Below, piece after piece: positions 12,390-24,421 of a stretch of 64,000 nucleotides of DNA (the stretch's first letter is position 1; every line of letters starts with the position of its first letter). Made by a program: the position numbers and the translations under genes. Origin of the DNA: Cerrena zonata (taxonomy: Eukaryota; Basidiomycota; Agaricomycetes; Polyporales; Cerrenaceae). Location of the stretch: the NCBI GenBank assembly GCA_038087015.1, contig JASBNA010000020.1:558001-622000 (forward strand), given 5' to 3'. The notes beneath the pieces are model-generated. The model searched no databases. It was not told the DNA's origin and saw nothing but the letters and a program-made list of their open reading frames with translations.

Positions 12390-14274
12390 TCTGTATATTG
12401 ATAAGATTTGATACCATATTTTCAATTAGTAACCCAATTTTCCTATTGTACAGACTCAAAGAGGGATACTGAATCGGTTCCCAAGACAGATTACACAATT
12501 GAATGGGAAAAAACAATCTGTCCGCTGCAAAGATTTGGAATTTGCAAAGAACTTTATCCTGCGGAAAGATTGTAATATTAATTCTGTCTAATACAAGTCC
12601 AGGGACCGCGAGAAGGGTGGTGGTTATTCAGAGTTCCATCTACCCAGAGTAGACAGATAACAACTCTCAGAGCTGGGATAAGAGATACTAATACTATCAT
12701 TAGAAAAAAACCGTAAACGGCCATATATTATCATCAAGTCATTACTGCAATGTGATTGGTCGCTGGTAAAGTCACGTACGATTATGATGACTTTGGTCAC
12801 GCGAAAATGCGATAAGATTGTGTATTTCCTGATCACTCGTGTATATCTGTGATCAATGTCATATTATCGAAATTGTCAGCATGTCGATAAGTGAAAGTAC
12901 TTAGGGCTCAACTATTTCCAAATTCATGGCTATGGGTATATTACATTGTCTCGGCCATCCGACCGGAGTCTTTTCGACATGATGACAGGCGGTGGCGGGG
13001 AGGCAACTGATGGACGCTTTCATGGAGTCAGCAAGTCTACGAAGCTCAGCATCATTCCATGCATTAGTTGTTTACCGCGCACTCTGAAAATTGGAGATGT
13101 CGGGAATGATGAAGATCTCAATAGACGAACACTCGGCTGACACAAAACCGAGATGTAGTTCCGTGTTGTGCATGAGCACACTTGAGCGTATAGTGGGGGT
13201 TCGCATCATTTAAGAAGTACCGGAAGGGGAGGGAACGATGTTTATGAGCTCTGTGATGTGTATTTATACAGGGTGAAAGCTGGTGATTATGACAGACAGA
13301 GAGATAATAGCAAATAGAGGAGACGTCAAGTGAAGACTAATTGGGCAAATATTAGTTCTTAGCATGCTTGGAAAGCTGACAGACAGGGAATACAGACAGT
13401 AATTGAAGTACGTCAAGAAAAAGTAATGTAGGATGCAGCATAAGATGCGAAGCTGTTATTCAAGCATGCGCATGTGTACGTATATGTTCAACAATATCCA
13501 ACGACATAGTAAAACGAAGTCAGATCACAAATCATCCGAGTCCCATACTAATTCCCGTCAATTGATGTCTGGAGGCTGGGCATTGAACATCCTGCAAGAT
13601 TTATGGCTGCTCCAGAGGTGTGGAGGACTCGGGGTTTATTGCCAGCGGGACATCCAGAGAGAAAAGGAAAGCGACTGTCTCCAGAGAGGGACAGTTATTA
13701 AGGTAAAGAAGTTGCGAGAAGAGCGGTACCTTCATTCTTCGCATACCAACGAACAGGAGTAACGAGCTGCGGTATCCTCATGAAGGAAGTCGATGGCGCA
13801 TTTATCCAGCTCGAACGGTATTGTATATAGAATCACATACTGTAAGGGATTCAAGTGATTAGGGACAGTGTACCTCTGTACAGCTGTATAAGTACTGGTC
13901 GACGTCGTTTCGTGATAATAAGCCAAATATCGCTCATCATCCGTCTTGGTTTAGACCTCCTGCTTGAATATCCGAGTGAGTGTACTTATGGAAGGTGAAG
14001 GAACTGCTGTATAGCGAATGCTACCAATTTCTAGAGCTGACTCGAGCCTGAAGAATCATCTTGAGACCGCATAGGCCTGCATACAATCAACCTTGAGCCT
14101 CAAGGCCTGTAGCCTTTGTCAAAGATCAGGCTCAAGATGCAGTCTGATGCACAGCTTCAATAAACGGGAACAGACGCTCGCACACCTACTACATCGTGTA
14201 GTGTGCAGTTTCACCACAACCACGACCATCTTTCTATTTACACTCTATTCGACAGATTACTTTTGTTATCACGG
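12390..14274. other. long intergenic region between divergent genes
   Basis: About 1.9 kb between the divergently transcribed ABC transporter and the ubiquitin-like gene, so both promoters are expected here. Open frames such as 13433-13762 show no domain or splice pattern. Nothing else was recognised. Confidence 0.4.
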
Positions 14275-15393
14275 ATGGCTGAACAAGCCGAAGCTGCCTT
14301 CGTGAAGAACTTTACGAATAACCTTTCCGCTCAGCCCGTAACGTACCCAGATGACTTCCAACCTCCACCCGAGAGTTATTTGAAGAAAGTTCCTGTCCTT
14401 CCAGTGCGTACACATAACTTAAGACGTATTATGAGGAGCTAACTCAGTAGGATGTAGGTTGATCTCCCGGAGCCTCCGAAACGAGAACATGCGGAGACAT
14501 CTGCTGCAGGTACGTACATCATTCCCGTCCTAGTCCACTGATTTACTGATTAAACATCCTGCTATTGAAGGCGCCGTGAAACTCACATTCAAATCATTGA
14601 AGCCCGCTCAGTCATATACACTTTCCGTATCCCTGGCCGATACCATAGCCGTAATCAAATCTCAACTCGCAAATGAGGCAGGAGCGCCTCCTGCGGACGT
14701 CCAGCGTCTGCTCTTGAAAGGCAAAGCCTTGGCTGATGCGAAACTGCTGAAGGAGTACGATGTCAAGGATGGAGACACGTTGAACCTGATGGTCAAGCCT
14801 GGCTATCAGTGGGATCCAAGCAAGGTGTCGTCGGGTGCCACTACTGAAACCCCACCGACTCCAGTGGGGTCTACGGCCCAAGAACTCAAACCAATTACAT
14901 TGCTTCCGGAACCAACAAGGCCCACCAGAGGTCACGGACGTATACCCTCAGTTGTGCTATCACCGTCTCCATCTCTGACCGCATTGCCTGACGAAAAGGT
15001 CGTCGATATACCCCTCGTATTGGACACCTCCAACATTCCATCATCCCCCACGGGCGGCCCCGAGTCGACCTACCACACCGAGATTTCCCAGCCGGAATTC
15101 TGGGAGCGACTGTATGGGTTCTTGAGGTACGTCATTTATGTATTCGTTTCTTGGGCCCATCTTGGGATCTCTGCTTCCGCCCCTTTCGTCTTTATCTCTG
15201 TGATGGAACTGATTAATGTTTCATCTTGGCTGTGCCTGGCTCGTTTGGGTTTTATAGTTCCGAATTCTCTGTGCAGAGCGATGCCGTGACGGCTTGGGAA
15301 GACTTCTTCTGCTCAAGTAAGGGGACGTTATCTGTCAGTGAAATTGCGAAGATTCGAGACAAAGTCGGAGTCACCGGCATGGCGGGTACCTAG
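14275..15393 (+). CDS. Get5/Mdy2-like ubiquitin-like protein
   Basis: Predicted subunit of the Get4-Get5 adaptor that hands tail-anchored membrane proteins to the GET pathway in the cytosol. Exons 14275-14403, 14458-14509, 14571-15126, 15258-15393 give about 290 residues. Residues 1-45 (FVKNFTNNLSAQPVTYPDDF then VPVLP) resemble the Get4-binding segment of fungal Get5. A ubiquitin-like fold follows at about 60-135 (VKLTFKSLKPAQSYTLSV, DVQRLLLKGKAL, DGDTLNLMV). After a Pro/Ser-rich linker, a C-terminal helical region ends in TLSVSEIAKIRDKVGVTGMA. The UBL is strong evidence; the Get5 assignment rests on the N-terminal match and layout. The alternative is another UBL protein of unknown role. Confidence 0.75.
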
Positions 15394-17570
15394 GGCAGTC
15401 TTAGATTTGGATGGGCATAAGGACAGGTTTGTGATCCGTGGATTTGCTTTGGGGTCTTGGTGCAACGGTTGGAATGCAGCATGATTTCATAGTGATAACA
15501 TTTCGTGTACGGTTATGTACACAGTTGCAATGATCGCTTTGAAATAGCTTGCTAAATTCCTAACTCAAGATAACGGTGTTCTCAGGGCTGAAGTTACTGA
15601 TAGTGTCTTGCATAAGTTGATATGTAATAAGTAGGTGCCATGGTCTAACCTTTTTACAGCCTCTGCTAGTGCCTTGGACACTATGCAGTGTTTATTGCAT
15701 GCCATCATACGCGAACATCCATCTCTTAGTGAGTGATCTATGTCTATCAGTCGTAATAGGGTGTTTTTATTTTCCACGCAGGCCCGTACGGCGTAGAGAT
15801 ACTGCATAGTTCTCCCAGTGGGACGGATACAATACGTTATAAAAGTCCAATCCATTTCGGGACCGGTGCTACGAGTTGGGCCTGTCGTAAGTATTCTTAA
15901 CACGTTGTTTGCGCTGAGGCGAACCTTGAAAGTCTCACAACCAATTGCATCTAAGGTTGTCTATCTGAATACCTATGGTGGCTGGATCTCTGGAATCTAC
16001 AACAGTATTTCATTCTCTCCTTCACATGACTGTAGTATCACTCACCCTGCCGACAAGATAGAGACTGATGAGACTGATGGACGTTGCGTACGACACCACG
16101 AAGTGGGTCCGTTTCGCGAATAGAACTGCCGACTCAAAAGGCGAGAATCCTCAAGGAACATCCAAACAATATTATCAGGACAGTGTATTTCTAAAAGACC
16201 GTTTACGATGAAACTCAGATTCACGAATGACGTTTGCAGTGACCTACGCAATGGGCATCATCGTACGCGGTAGCCTTTTAAGCACTATTTTCGTTTCCGG
16301 TGAGCCCGATAGCTTGCAGCCACGACAGATGCGGATGGTATCGCCGCTACTACTCCCATCGAGCCCGGACATCGAGGTCAGTGATTACATATAAAATATG
16401 ACGATAGGTGCTTTTACATATTGATGCCTAAATCCCATTTAGAATTGCTATCGAACATATGAAACTGCGCTGGCTTTCAGATCGCTCGCTAGTTTGCAAT
16501 TGAACACTACATTCTGCTGGTGGGGGTGGCGCACACGCTCACCCTACTCCGAATGTATCGGGTGTGAGATGGCATGACAGATGTCCGCGATGTGGTTGGC
16601 TGGTCTGGCCTAGGAACGTCTCGAATTCGATGCCACTTTCTTGCTGCTTCATGACAGTTTATGACTCTTTTTTTCGAGAAGAAAACTTGTTTTGTAGATC
16701 GGTTCCAGAATCTTTCGGCCGTTCTACACACCATAACCTATGTTCCTGACGAATTGCTTGAAATTTGTCGAGCGCTTCATCCACGTGGAAGCCCTAAAAA
16801 TGAACATACCATAGGCAAACGCTTGTTGTTGAAGACTGCACGCTTCTCAACAGTTCTCAGCCTGGGATTCATGTGTACTCATGCATTAAACCTATGTATA
16901 CTCACGCGGTGTATGTGCTCCAGCTTCGCGACTCGAGCCACATGAATCGCGAATCAGGCACGGAAGAGGCAACCAGTACTCCTGTGAATGACAGGCCCCG
17001 CGCGCGGTAGAGAAGCACCATGTGCACGCCAACCGGTCTTTCCTCATAAAGCTTTAAGGCGATGCACCTCCACATGCTTATCTTTTTGTGTTCGGACTTG
17101 TAGGGAGGCCGCGACGGACTTGTCGAGGGTGTAGGAGGTGCTGGAGAGGCTTAGGTTGTGTAGAGTTGGACCCAAGGTGGAACAGATTCCACTTGACATT
17201 CTCGTACGTACTCACGGTGGCTTCTTTCAGGGCCGAGGGAGGACGTGTGAGATAAGAGGATTGCTGGAATGAGGTTTGGAAGCACACGATACATGACGGA
17301 GTATGCAGTTGGTGATGGACCTGTCGATGAATTGGCGACTGGATTGAAATAGGTAAAGTGCCTTGGCAGGCGACCATAGCCGTCAGATACCATGTGCACC
17401 CACACAATCTATGTATAATGCAGTTGCCGGAGCAAGGACGGGCAAGACGGCGCTGGGTTCTGTGGAAACGGAAAGTCCAGAGTATAAAGACCGACTTCCC
17501 GCCTTTTGACAGAACCCTGAGTTTGCTCCCACTCTCTTTCGTCCTTCCATCTCCCTCGCCCTCCATAACC
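15394..17570. other. intergenic region with no convincing gene
   Basis: About 2.2 kb. Around 15655-15900 two exon-like plus-strand blocks can be read (ALDTMQCLLHAIIREHPSL, then GPYGVEILHSSPSGTD). They faintly recall an acyltransferase N-terminus, but no continuation is present, so this may be a gene relic. The rest shows nothing beyond the promoter of the downstream transporter. Confidence 0.35.
17483..17488 (+). promoter_or_regulatory. TATA box of the OPT transporter gene
   Basis: TATAAA within AGTATAAAGACC, 83 bases before the start codon at 17571. A pyrimidine-rich run (CTCCCACTCTCTTTCG...) follows at 17522-17565, as is common just upstream of highly expressed fungal genes. Confidence 0.6.
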
Positions 17571-20510
17571 ATGTCTGCACCAGTGCACGACAGCGAGGTT
17601 GCGCCTGAGCTTAGGCACAATGACTCTAAAAGCTCGAGTTCATATCGAGATGAGAAGCAATCCGTCGATCACGAGCACGGAGAGGAGCTCTTTGACGACG
17701 AAACCGTTGTTAACGATGCGTCAGTAACACGCCTTGCTCCCCGCAAGCTGACCTTCAATTGAATTTCTCTTCTACTAGCTCGAAACCGTTCCCCATTGAC
17801 CCCGACGAAGAGGAGGAGACCCATCAGCTCACCCTTCGGTAAGGAGCCATTTGATAGTTCCCATTTATTCGATCAGGCCTTATCGCGGTTATTTGACAGT
17901 GCCATCATTGTTGGATGTGCTTTAGGCGCAGTAGGTAAGCCTGAGAACAACATCTTTCGGGAGCTTTGGATCCTAAGACATTTCCATCTAGTTGGCGCTT
18001 CTAACATTTATCTTGGTCTCAAGACTGGTTTCACGTTCGGTCCTCAAGTAAGTCCGTGTCATTCCAGAAAAATAGCTAAGATTACTGACGTTACTTGTGC
18101 AGTTGTTTGGTGTGCGTACTACCGTTTCCGCAGTGGTTGTCAAACCTAAATGAAATTAACGCGCAAACCCCACACAGGCTATTTTTGGATTCGCGATAAT
18201 CAAACCACTTTCGAAGGCACTCCCTGAATCTGGATTACTCGGAAAACTCTTCGGTGGTCCCTTTGGACCCAAGGAGAATTGTACGGTTCAATCCGCCGCT
18301 ACTGGTAAGTCTACTTCCTTATGATACGCTTCCGTGATTTCGGCCCTAAACTGACAATTGTCGTATGTCAGCGGCGGGCGGTATTGGTATTCTGTTCGTT
18401 TCTGCTGTTCCAGCAATGTACCGTCTTAACCTCTTGTCCGAACTTCCCAAGCAAGACATTGGCAGGCTCATAGCCTTGACATTCACCGCGTCCTTCTTCG
18501 GTGTTTTCTTCGTCATCCCCCTCAGGAGATACTATATCGTTAACCAGAAACTCACCTTCCCCACTCCCGCCGCTACTGCATTCACTATCCGTGCCCTTCA
18601 TAATGGCAGGACTGGTGCTATTGCTGCTCGCAAGAAATCACTTGCCCTCCTCTGGTCATTCATCGCTGTCTTCTTCTACAAGGTCCTAACTGGCTATGCT
18701 CCCGGTCTGGTGAGTGTTTGGATCAGCCTACGAGCTTGTGTGCAAAATGTGTCTAAACAACAAACCGTAGATTTACGACTGGCACATTGGCTGGACCCTT
18801 TACCGACTCGGTTTCACCAGCATCATATCCCTCGATAACTACGGTTGGTGGATCGAATGTGAGTTGCTTCCCCACTCTGTCAAGTTTGTAACTAAAATTC
18901 CCTGGACTAGTCACTCCTGCTTTCTTCGGTGCTGGTATGCTTTCTGGTTTGAACGCATCGTGGAGTTTCATGGGTGGTGCCGTCCTTGCCTGGGGTATCA
19001 TTGCTCCCTCAATCGTTAAGAATGGTCTCGCCTTCGGTATATCTGTTTCCGATGAATTCCCTTTGGTTTCCTACCAAGGTCTCTCTTTCACGGATACCAG
19101 CAAGTATATTACCGCACCGTCTCCTCGTTACTGGTTGCTCTGGCCTGGTGTCCTCATGATGTTGGTGTACTCGGTAAGTATTTTCATGCAACTTTGAAGA
19201 ATAACTATCTTAATCATTTTTTTCAGTTTGCTGAGCTCTTCATGACCACTCTTCCTTCGCTTATGAGTGAGTAGTATGCATAATATTCTTTTTAACACTT
19301 GGAATTTATAACCCTCCCCAGAGGTCCGCCCTTCCAAGTTGAACTGGAACCCCATGACCTGGTTTAGACCTAATGCCGAGGGAGAAGAAGACGAGGATAT
19401 CACTCCTCTCGAGGACCGTGTTCCCAATTCATGGTGGATGTCTGGTCTTGCGGCCAGTGTCGTTATGTGTGTCGCCATCCTCGCCAAAATGTTCCACATG
19501 AACGTCGGAGAGGCCATCCTCTCCTTGATCCTAGGTTTCATATTCTCCTTCATCGGTGTCCAGTCTTCTGGTACCACTGATGTCAACCCTGTCAGTACCG
19601 TCGCTAAGGCTTCTCAGCTTATCTTCGGTGGTATTTCCAAGGGTGCGGGTCTTGCCGCTGGTCCCGCTCAGGTAGTGAACTTGACTGCCGGTGTGGTTTC
19701 TGCTGGTTCCGCCGCCCAAGCCACCGATATGACTGGTGACTTGAAGACCGGTTACCTCCTCCGTGCTAAACCAAAGAACCAGTTCATCGCTCAGCTTTGC
19801 GGATCCCTTGTTGCGATCTTCCTTAACGTCGGATTATTCATCCTCTTCACCACCGCTTCCCCCTGTATCATCGACCCTCCCGCAAGTGGAGAATGTACCT
19901 ACGGTGCACCTTCCGTCAGTGCCTGGGCCGCTGTTGCTCTTGCCGTCACTGCCCCCAAGCTGCGTAAGTTTCATCACTTCCCGCTGTTCACTTCTGGAAA
20001 AAAAACTGACATGGATAAAAACGTAGCCATCCCCCCATCCTCTGGATACACAGCTATTGCCATCAGTATCTTTGCAGCAATCTCTGTCGTCGTCAAGGTA
20101 CGCCAGTTCATACCGCGTATCAACCTGATATACTAACATCGATGCCTGTAGCATCTTTGGATCCCCAAGAAGTACTGGCAGTACGTTCCCAACTGGAATG
20201 CTGTTGGTCTTGCCTTCGTCGTACCTCAGACCTTCTACCCCATTGCCATGGCCGCCGGCGCGACATTCAACTACTTCTGGTTGAAGCGTAACCCCAAGAG
20301 CTTCGACATGTACATGTTCGCTGTTTCTGCCGGCATGCTTGCTGGAGAAGGTCTCGGTGGTGTTTTCCAAGCTTTGTTGGCTGTTGCCAAAGTTGATGGT
20401 TCCCGTACGTATTCTTTTCAATTTGGTTCAAACACACGCGACTAACTATCATCCTTTACATAGTTTTCGGTACCGTCATTGGATGTCCAGGATTGGAATG
20501 GTGCGGTTAA
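17571..20510 (+). CDS. OPT-family oligopeptide/metal-chelate transporter
   Basis: Polytopic membrane importer of the oligopeptide transporter superfamily, closer in style to the YSL-like branch. Exons inferred: 17571-17719, 17779-17838, 17900-17934, 17992-18047, 18103-18111, 18178-18304, 18372-18709, 18771-18858, 18911-19173, 19227-19266, 19322-19973, 20027-20097, 20152-20404, 20464-20510. An acidic cytosolic N-terminus leads into AIIVGCALGAVVGASNIYLG and GLKTGFTFGPQ, then repeated long hydrophobic helices, the loop GIQSSGTTDVNP-like (VQSSGTTDVNPVST), DLKTGYLLRAKPKNQF, and VVPQTFYPIAMAAGA near the end. Exon 5 is only 9 nt (Leu-Phe-Gly). The donor of intron 1 (GTCAGT) is the least certain junction. 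Substrate cannot be deduced. Confidence 0.92.
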
Positions 20511-20737
20511 TGTGGTTAATGTGTATGCACACTAGGTGCAATGTGTAATGTCGTCAACGAATGTATTGAATGACGATCATGGTCATTAGGATAGCCCTGT
20601 ATTGTAATGTCTCTCTACCCCCTCTACTTGTAATTGATATACATTCCCACTCTCGCTCTAAAGCGTCACCAGACAGTCCTGCCGTTCGACGCGACGATAA
20701 TTGATGAAGGGAGCCAGCTTTATTTTCTGAACGAGGT

Positions 20738-21141
20738 TCATTGCGGCCTGCAGCGCCTAACGTGTTAGCAATTACCCCTCCGTTGCATCAATGTGGAGGT
20801 ACTTACAAGGCTGCTTGACCTTTCTCGTCTATTCTTTGATCGGGAATATTCCCGTTCGGTGTCCAAACGACATCATTGCGATCACGAGCAGGAAAGAATT
20901 CAGGTACGCCTTCTTCAACGTTACTGCCTCCCTCCAGAGCGACCTCAATGGAGTGTGCGGACAGGTTTCGAGCCATCCACCTCAACCATCTCAAACCCAA
21001 CCAAAGTCCGCCCATGAACGCTACGGTCGGCATCAAGATCATGATGATGAGGTTTTGAGGTGTGAAGTAGTTGACGATTGTTAGCATTGCAGTTGAAGCA
21101 GTGTGAGTTTGGGAGGCAGTGACCGTGCTGTTGGATGCCAT
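20738..21141 (-). CDS. small single-pass membrane protein, unknown function
   Basis: Minus-strand exons 21141-20807 and 20756-20738 (intron 20757-20806, donor GTAAGT) encode about 117 residues. A short Ser/Thr-rich N-terminus precedes one hydrophobic helix (LIIMILMPTVAFMGGLWLG), then WLRWMARNLSAHSIEVALEGG and a polar tail with EGVPEFFPARDRNDVVW. It is tail-to-tail with the OPT gene, about 230 bases away. Without the last intron the frame ends at 20803. No family recognised. The consistent codon use and clean splice signals favour a real gene. Confidence 0.55.
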
Positions 21142-24100
21142 ATCGATGGTACAAGGTAAAGAGGGATTAGGGAGCGTAAAGCAGGGATAAAATAAACCTG
21201 TCAGAAAGCGAGGTCAGAGGTCGCAGGGCTGGACTTTATAATAGAATTCTTACGACTTCATTTATTGACAGCGCTCCGCCACCAATATTACTCTAGTCGT
21301 CGGCTTCCAGGAACTATGAAATGAATCGCTTGCAGGACTCACGGCATCCCTTCCAGCTTACCCCCAATCTCATCTCCTCCAATATGGAAAGAGAATTGCC
21401 AAGCGAATTGTTGGGCTCGTACCCGAGACAACAGGCTACTAGAAATGAGCCGCTACGGGCTTATGGCCGATATTTGCCCGTTCGGTCAATCTAGAGCTAC
21501 TCCAGAGACGCAGCTTGGGCTCAAGTACCACCTTCTGTGACTTCTCGAATATGTCGATTTCAAAATGAAAACCTGAAGGTTCGTCCCACCGAAACATCGC
21601 TCTGCTTTGAATGCGTACGAAAGTGGAACATAATATTGAACGTTGAACCTTAACTGACAGATGACAGACATCAGTTCAAGCACTAGAAACAAACGAGACA
21701 TCCATAGAAGTTCTCTGGAAGCACAGCAAGGCTGCCACGTCCAATCACCGATTCGCACGATAGTTCGCTTACCAGCTTCATTGACGGTTTATACCAATGG
21801 CCGGGAAGGACGTTGAGAGGGTATGAAAAAAAATACTGATTGCAACCAGTTTGATTGCCTGGCGGAATCCCTATAGGAAAAGTGAATAGGATTCTGTGAA
21901 ACGATAAAAAATTGTTGCTATATATCGCACCTGTACCTCACGATCGGATGAAGCTGAGAAGAGCTTGAAGGTGAGTAAACACGTACGACTAAGTGCGGTC
22001 CGAGAATGCTTTTGATTCATGTTACTTCTAGTGTCTGTTTGTTGACGTGAAACTGTGGGCTGGAGAAGCATGAGAACTCTCTTGACGTCGAACGGAAATG
22101 ATTCGGTGAAGACAGCCAATTGAACTTGTACGACTCCGACAAGTTTCATTCCTAACTTGCTAGTGAGCGGTATCAGCTAATGACTGTCATTTGTACTGGT
22201 GTCCAACGTGTAGGTAAGGCAATCTACAGAGTGCGAAGGGTTCGCACGAGCTGAGCACCTCTCATAGTGATATCCCCTATTTTGCGCATCAGGAAACCTT
22301 CCGTATTCAAACAACATAGATAAGGTTGGAACTCGAGGTTTAAGCCCATTAACGAGATGAAGAGCGACAAGTGGTCTCCCTAAGAGCTCTCCGAATATTG
22401 GACAAGCCAAGGCCGGTTAGACTCGTTGATTTGTCCAAGCCCACTGAAAGCCCGCTGGTCGAATATCTTCCTCTTCATGCTAGGTTATATCCTCACCACC
22501 TGATCTTCCTATACCATCTCTTGCTACCCTGCACTCTTGTTTCTAACTCCCGAGCCAACCGATATGTCTCTCGCAACCTTGCTCACTTCGATCTCTCCTT
22601 ATCAAACTCCTACCGCCCGTAGTTTGTATAGCTGGGTAGTCTCGCCACGAAGCTATGAAACATGACTCGCTCTCGAGCCCCCTTCACCATTTACGCCTAC
22701 AGTGGTTATCCCTGACCAGCCTCAGCTCACGAAGAGTCTAGCGATCTCTTCAGCATTATGACCACCGTACTCCCAAGACAAATACCCGAGCATACAACAG
22801 GAGGACCTCAAAGAGAACCATTTGGGAAGGTCGAGACTCCTTGTCTTCGATTTATGTTTCAATTTGTATGTCCTCAATTTCCCAACGAGACGTATCAATA
22901 CTACGCCTACTGTACATCGTGACAGTTGCTTTCACTTCTCTGGTTTTAGGTGAGGCTATCGCTATTTGTTGTATGTTTTCATCTGATCTGATTTGACCTC
23001 TCTCCTTCGCATCGTTACTGTAGCCCGTGCAAGACATCCGGATTTTCGGACAACTTCGTGTATCAAGCAAGACTCTGTTCAGAAGACTGAGAGTTCTGAT
23101 ATATGTAACGGTCATGGAGCCGTAAATCCCATATTTTCTTAACACAATAGAACTGCCTCTTTTGTAAAAAATGACGAAGGCCTCCCTGACCCTTTATATG
23201 CTTCATGTTCAAGTCGGTGCTGTTGGTGATCGCTTTTATACATAGACAACGACACTCACGAAGGGGTTGAATCCGAACATATCATCGGAGCCGAAGTGTA
23301 ACTGGATCATTTCTCTTTCCCGACGAGTCTACAGCTCCATTGCTATGACAATGTTTCGGTCTAACGCGTTTGAACAGGTCGCAACTTACTCCTTTTGCTC
23401 ATCAAGCTCCTCGCGAATACTAAGCCACATCATTGTGATGGAGTAAGTGATATATTCATTCTCTCGATGTCAGAAATTCATCGAAAATTCCTTTACCTTT
23501 ACTTCGCAACTAATATTCTCGTTCTATCTGTCGTGAAAATGGCATTGACCTGCCATATGTATTCTGTACACTTCCTCGGAAGCTCCAGAATGCTGTGATC
23601 ATGCACGTCGAACGCGAGTGGGAATGATCAATAGGTAGGTTACGTATGCAGGAAACCATCGTGCGTCAAACAACAAGCGTTAGTGTCTACGTTCTCCGTC
23701 TATCGGAACCCAATCGACAGGTGGATTTATAATATAATGATTTCTCTACAGTTACCTTACATCAATTCGTTTTTAGGAATATATTCTTCTACACGACTAC
23801 CTCGTGGAGCGACATACGATCTCACTACGCAACGCAAGTTATCTTGTCATCCATGGACAAGCTGTTTAAGTTTAACACGGTAAGAGAATAAACCTACCAT
23901 CGATGAAGCTTATAGGACTCTATCTTTAGTTTCCATTACAAATTCATGGTCAGGTAATTCTCCGACCTTCCCACAACGGTGTATGTTTGCTATGTCGAAT
24001 GAAAAATATCTTACACAACAATCGAACAGAGTTACCTCCGAGCCGTGCGTCACTGAGGCACATTTGATCGGCAAGTGCACCATGGCCTAATCTGGCCGCG

Positions 24101-24421
24101 ACATAGAGAGCACAATACTGATCCGGAACCATTGCCATCGGTACGAAAACACCTACTGCCGCCTGGCAATTGCAAAACGTACAAAGGTGAACGGTATAAA
24201 TACCTATCTCTTTGGACAGTGAATCCTCAGTCCCCTTACTCATTCCATTTCATTGTTAATAGTTGGTGCTGGTTGGTGAGTATAGAGCTATTACTGACCC
24301 ATAAAATAGTTGTCTGACCTATTCTAGCCAACTGTTCTTACGCTAACGACTAGAAGTTCCCTCGTTTACATCTGCTCTTCTCACGACCTTACGAATACTC
24401 CACGTCCAAACACTGCTCATC
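21142..24421. other. 3.3-kb intergenic region with exon-like scraps
   Basis: No complete gene could be assembled. Short plus-strand pieces look coding: MSLATLLTSISPYQTPTARS at 22564, and a frame from an ATG near 22757 running to a GTATGT donor at 22866. They do not join into a known protein and stops lie between them, so they may be relics. The last 400 bases carry the promoter of the repeat-peptide gene; a C-rich leader immediately precedes its ATG. Confidence 0.35.

Noticed and set aside
15640..15900. Exon-like blocks resembling the start of an acyltransferase
   Set aside because: Only two short pieces, no catalytic motif and no continuation; at best a relic.
22560..22870. Possible first exons of a gene (MSLATLLTSISPYQTPTARS and a frame from about 22757)
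   Set aside because: They cannot be joined in frame and no later exon was found over the next 1.5 kb.
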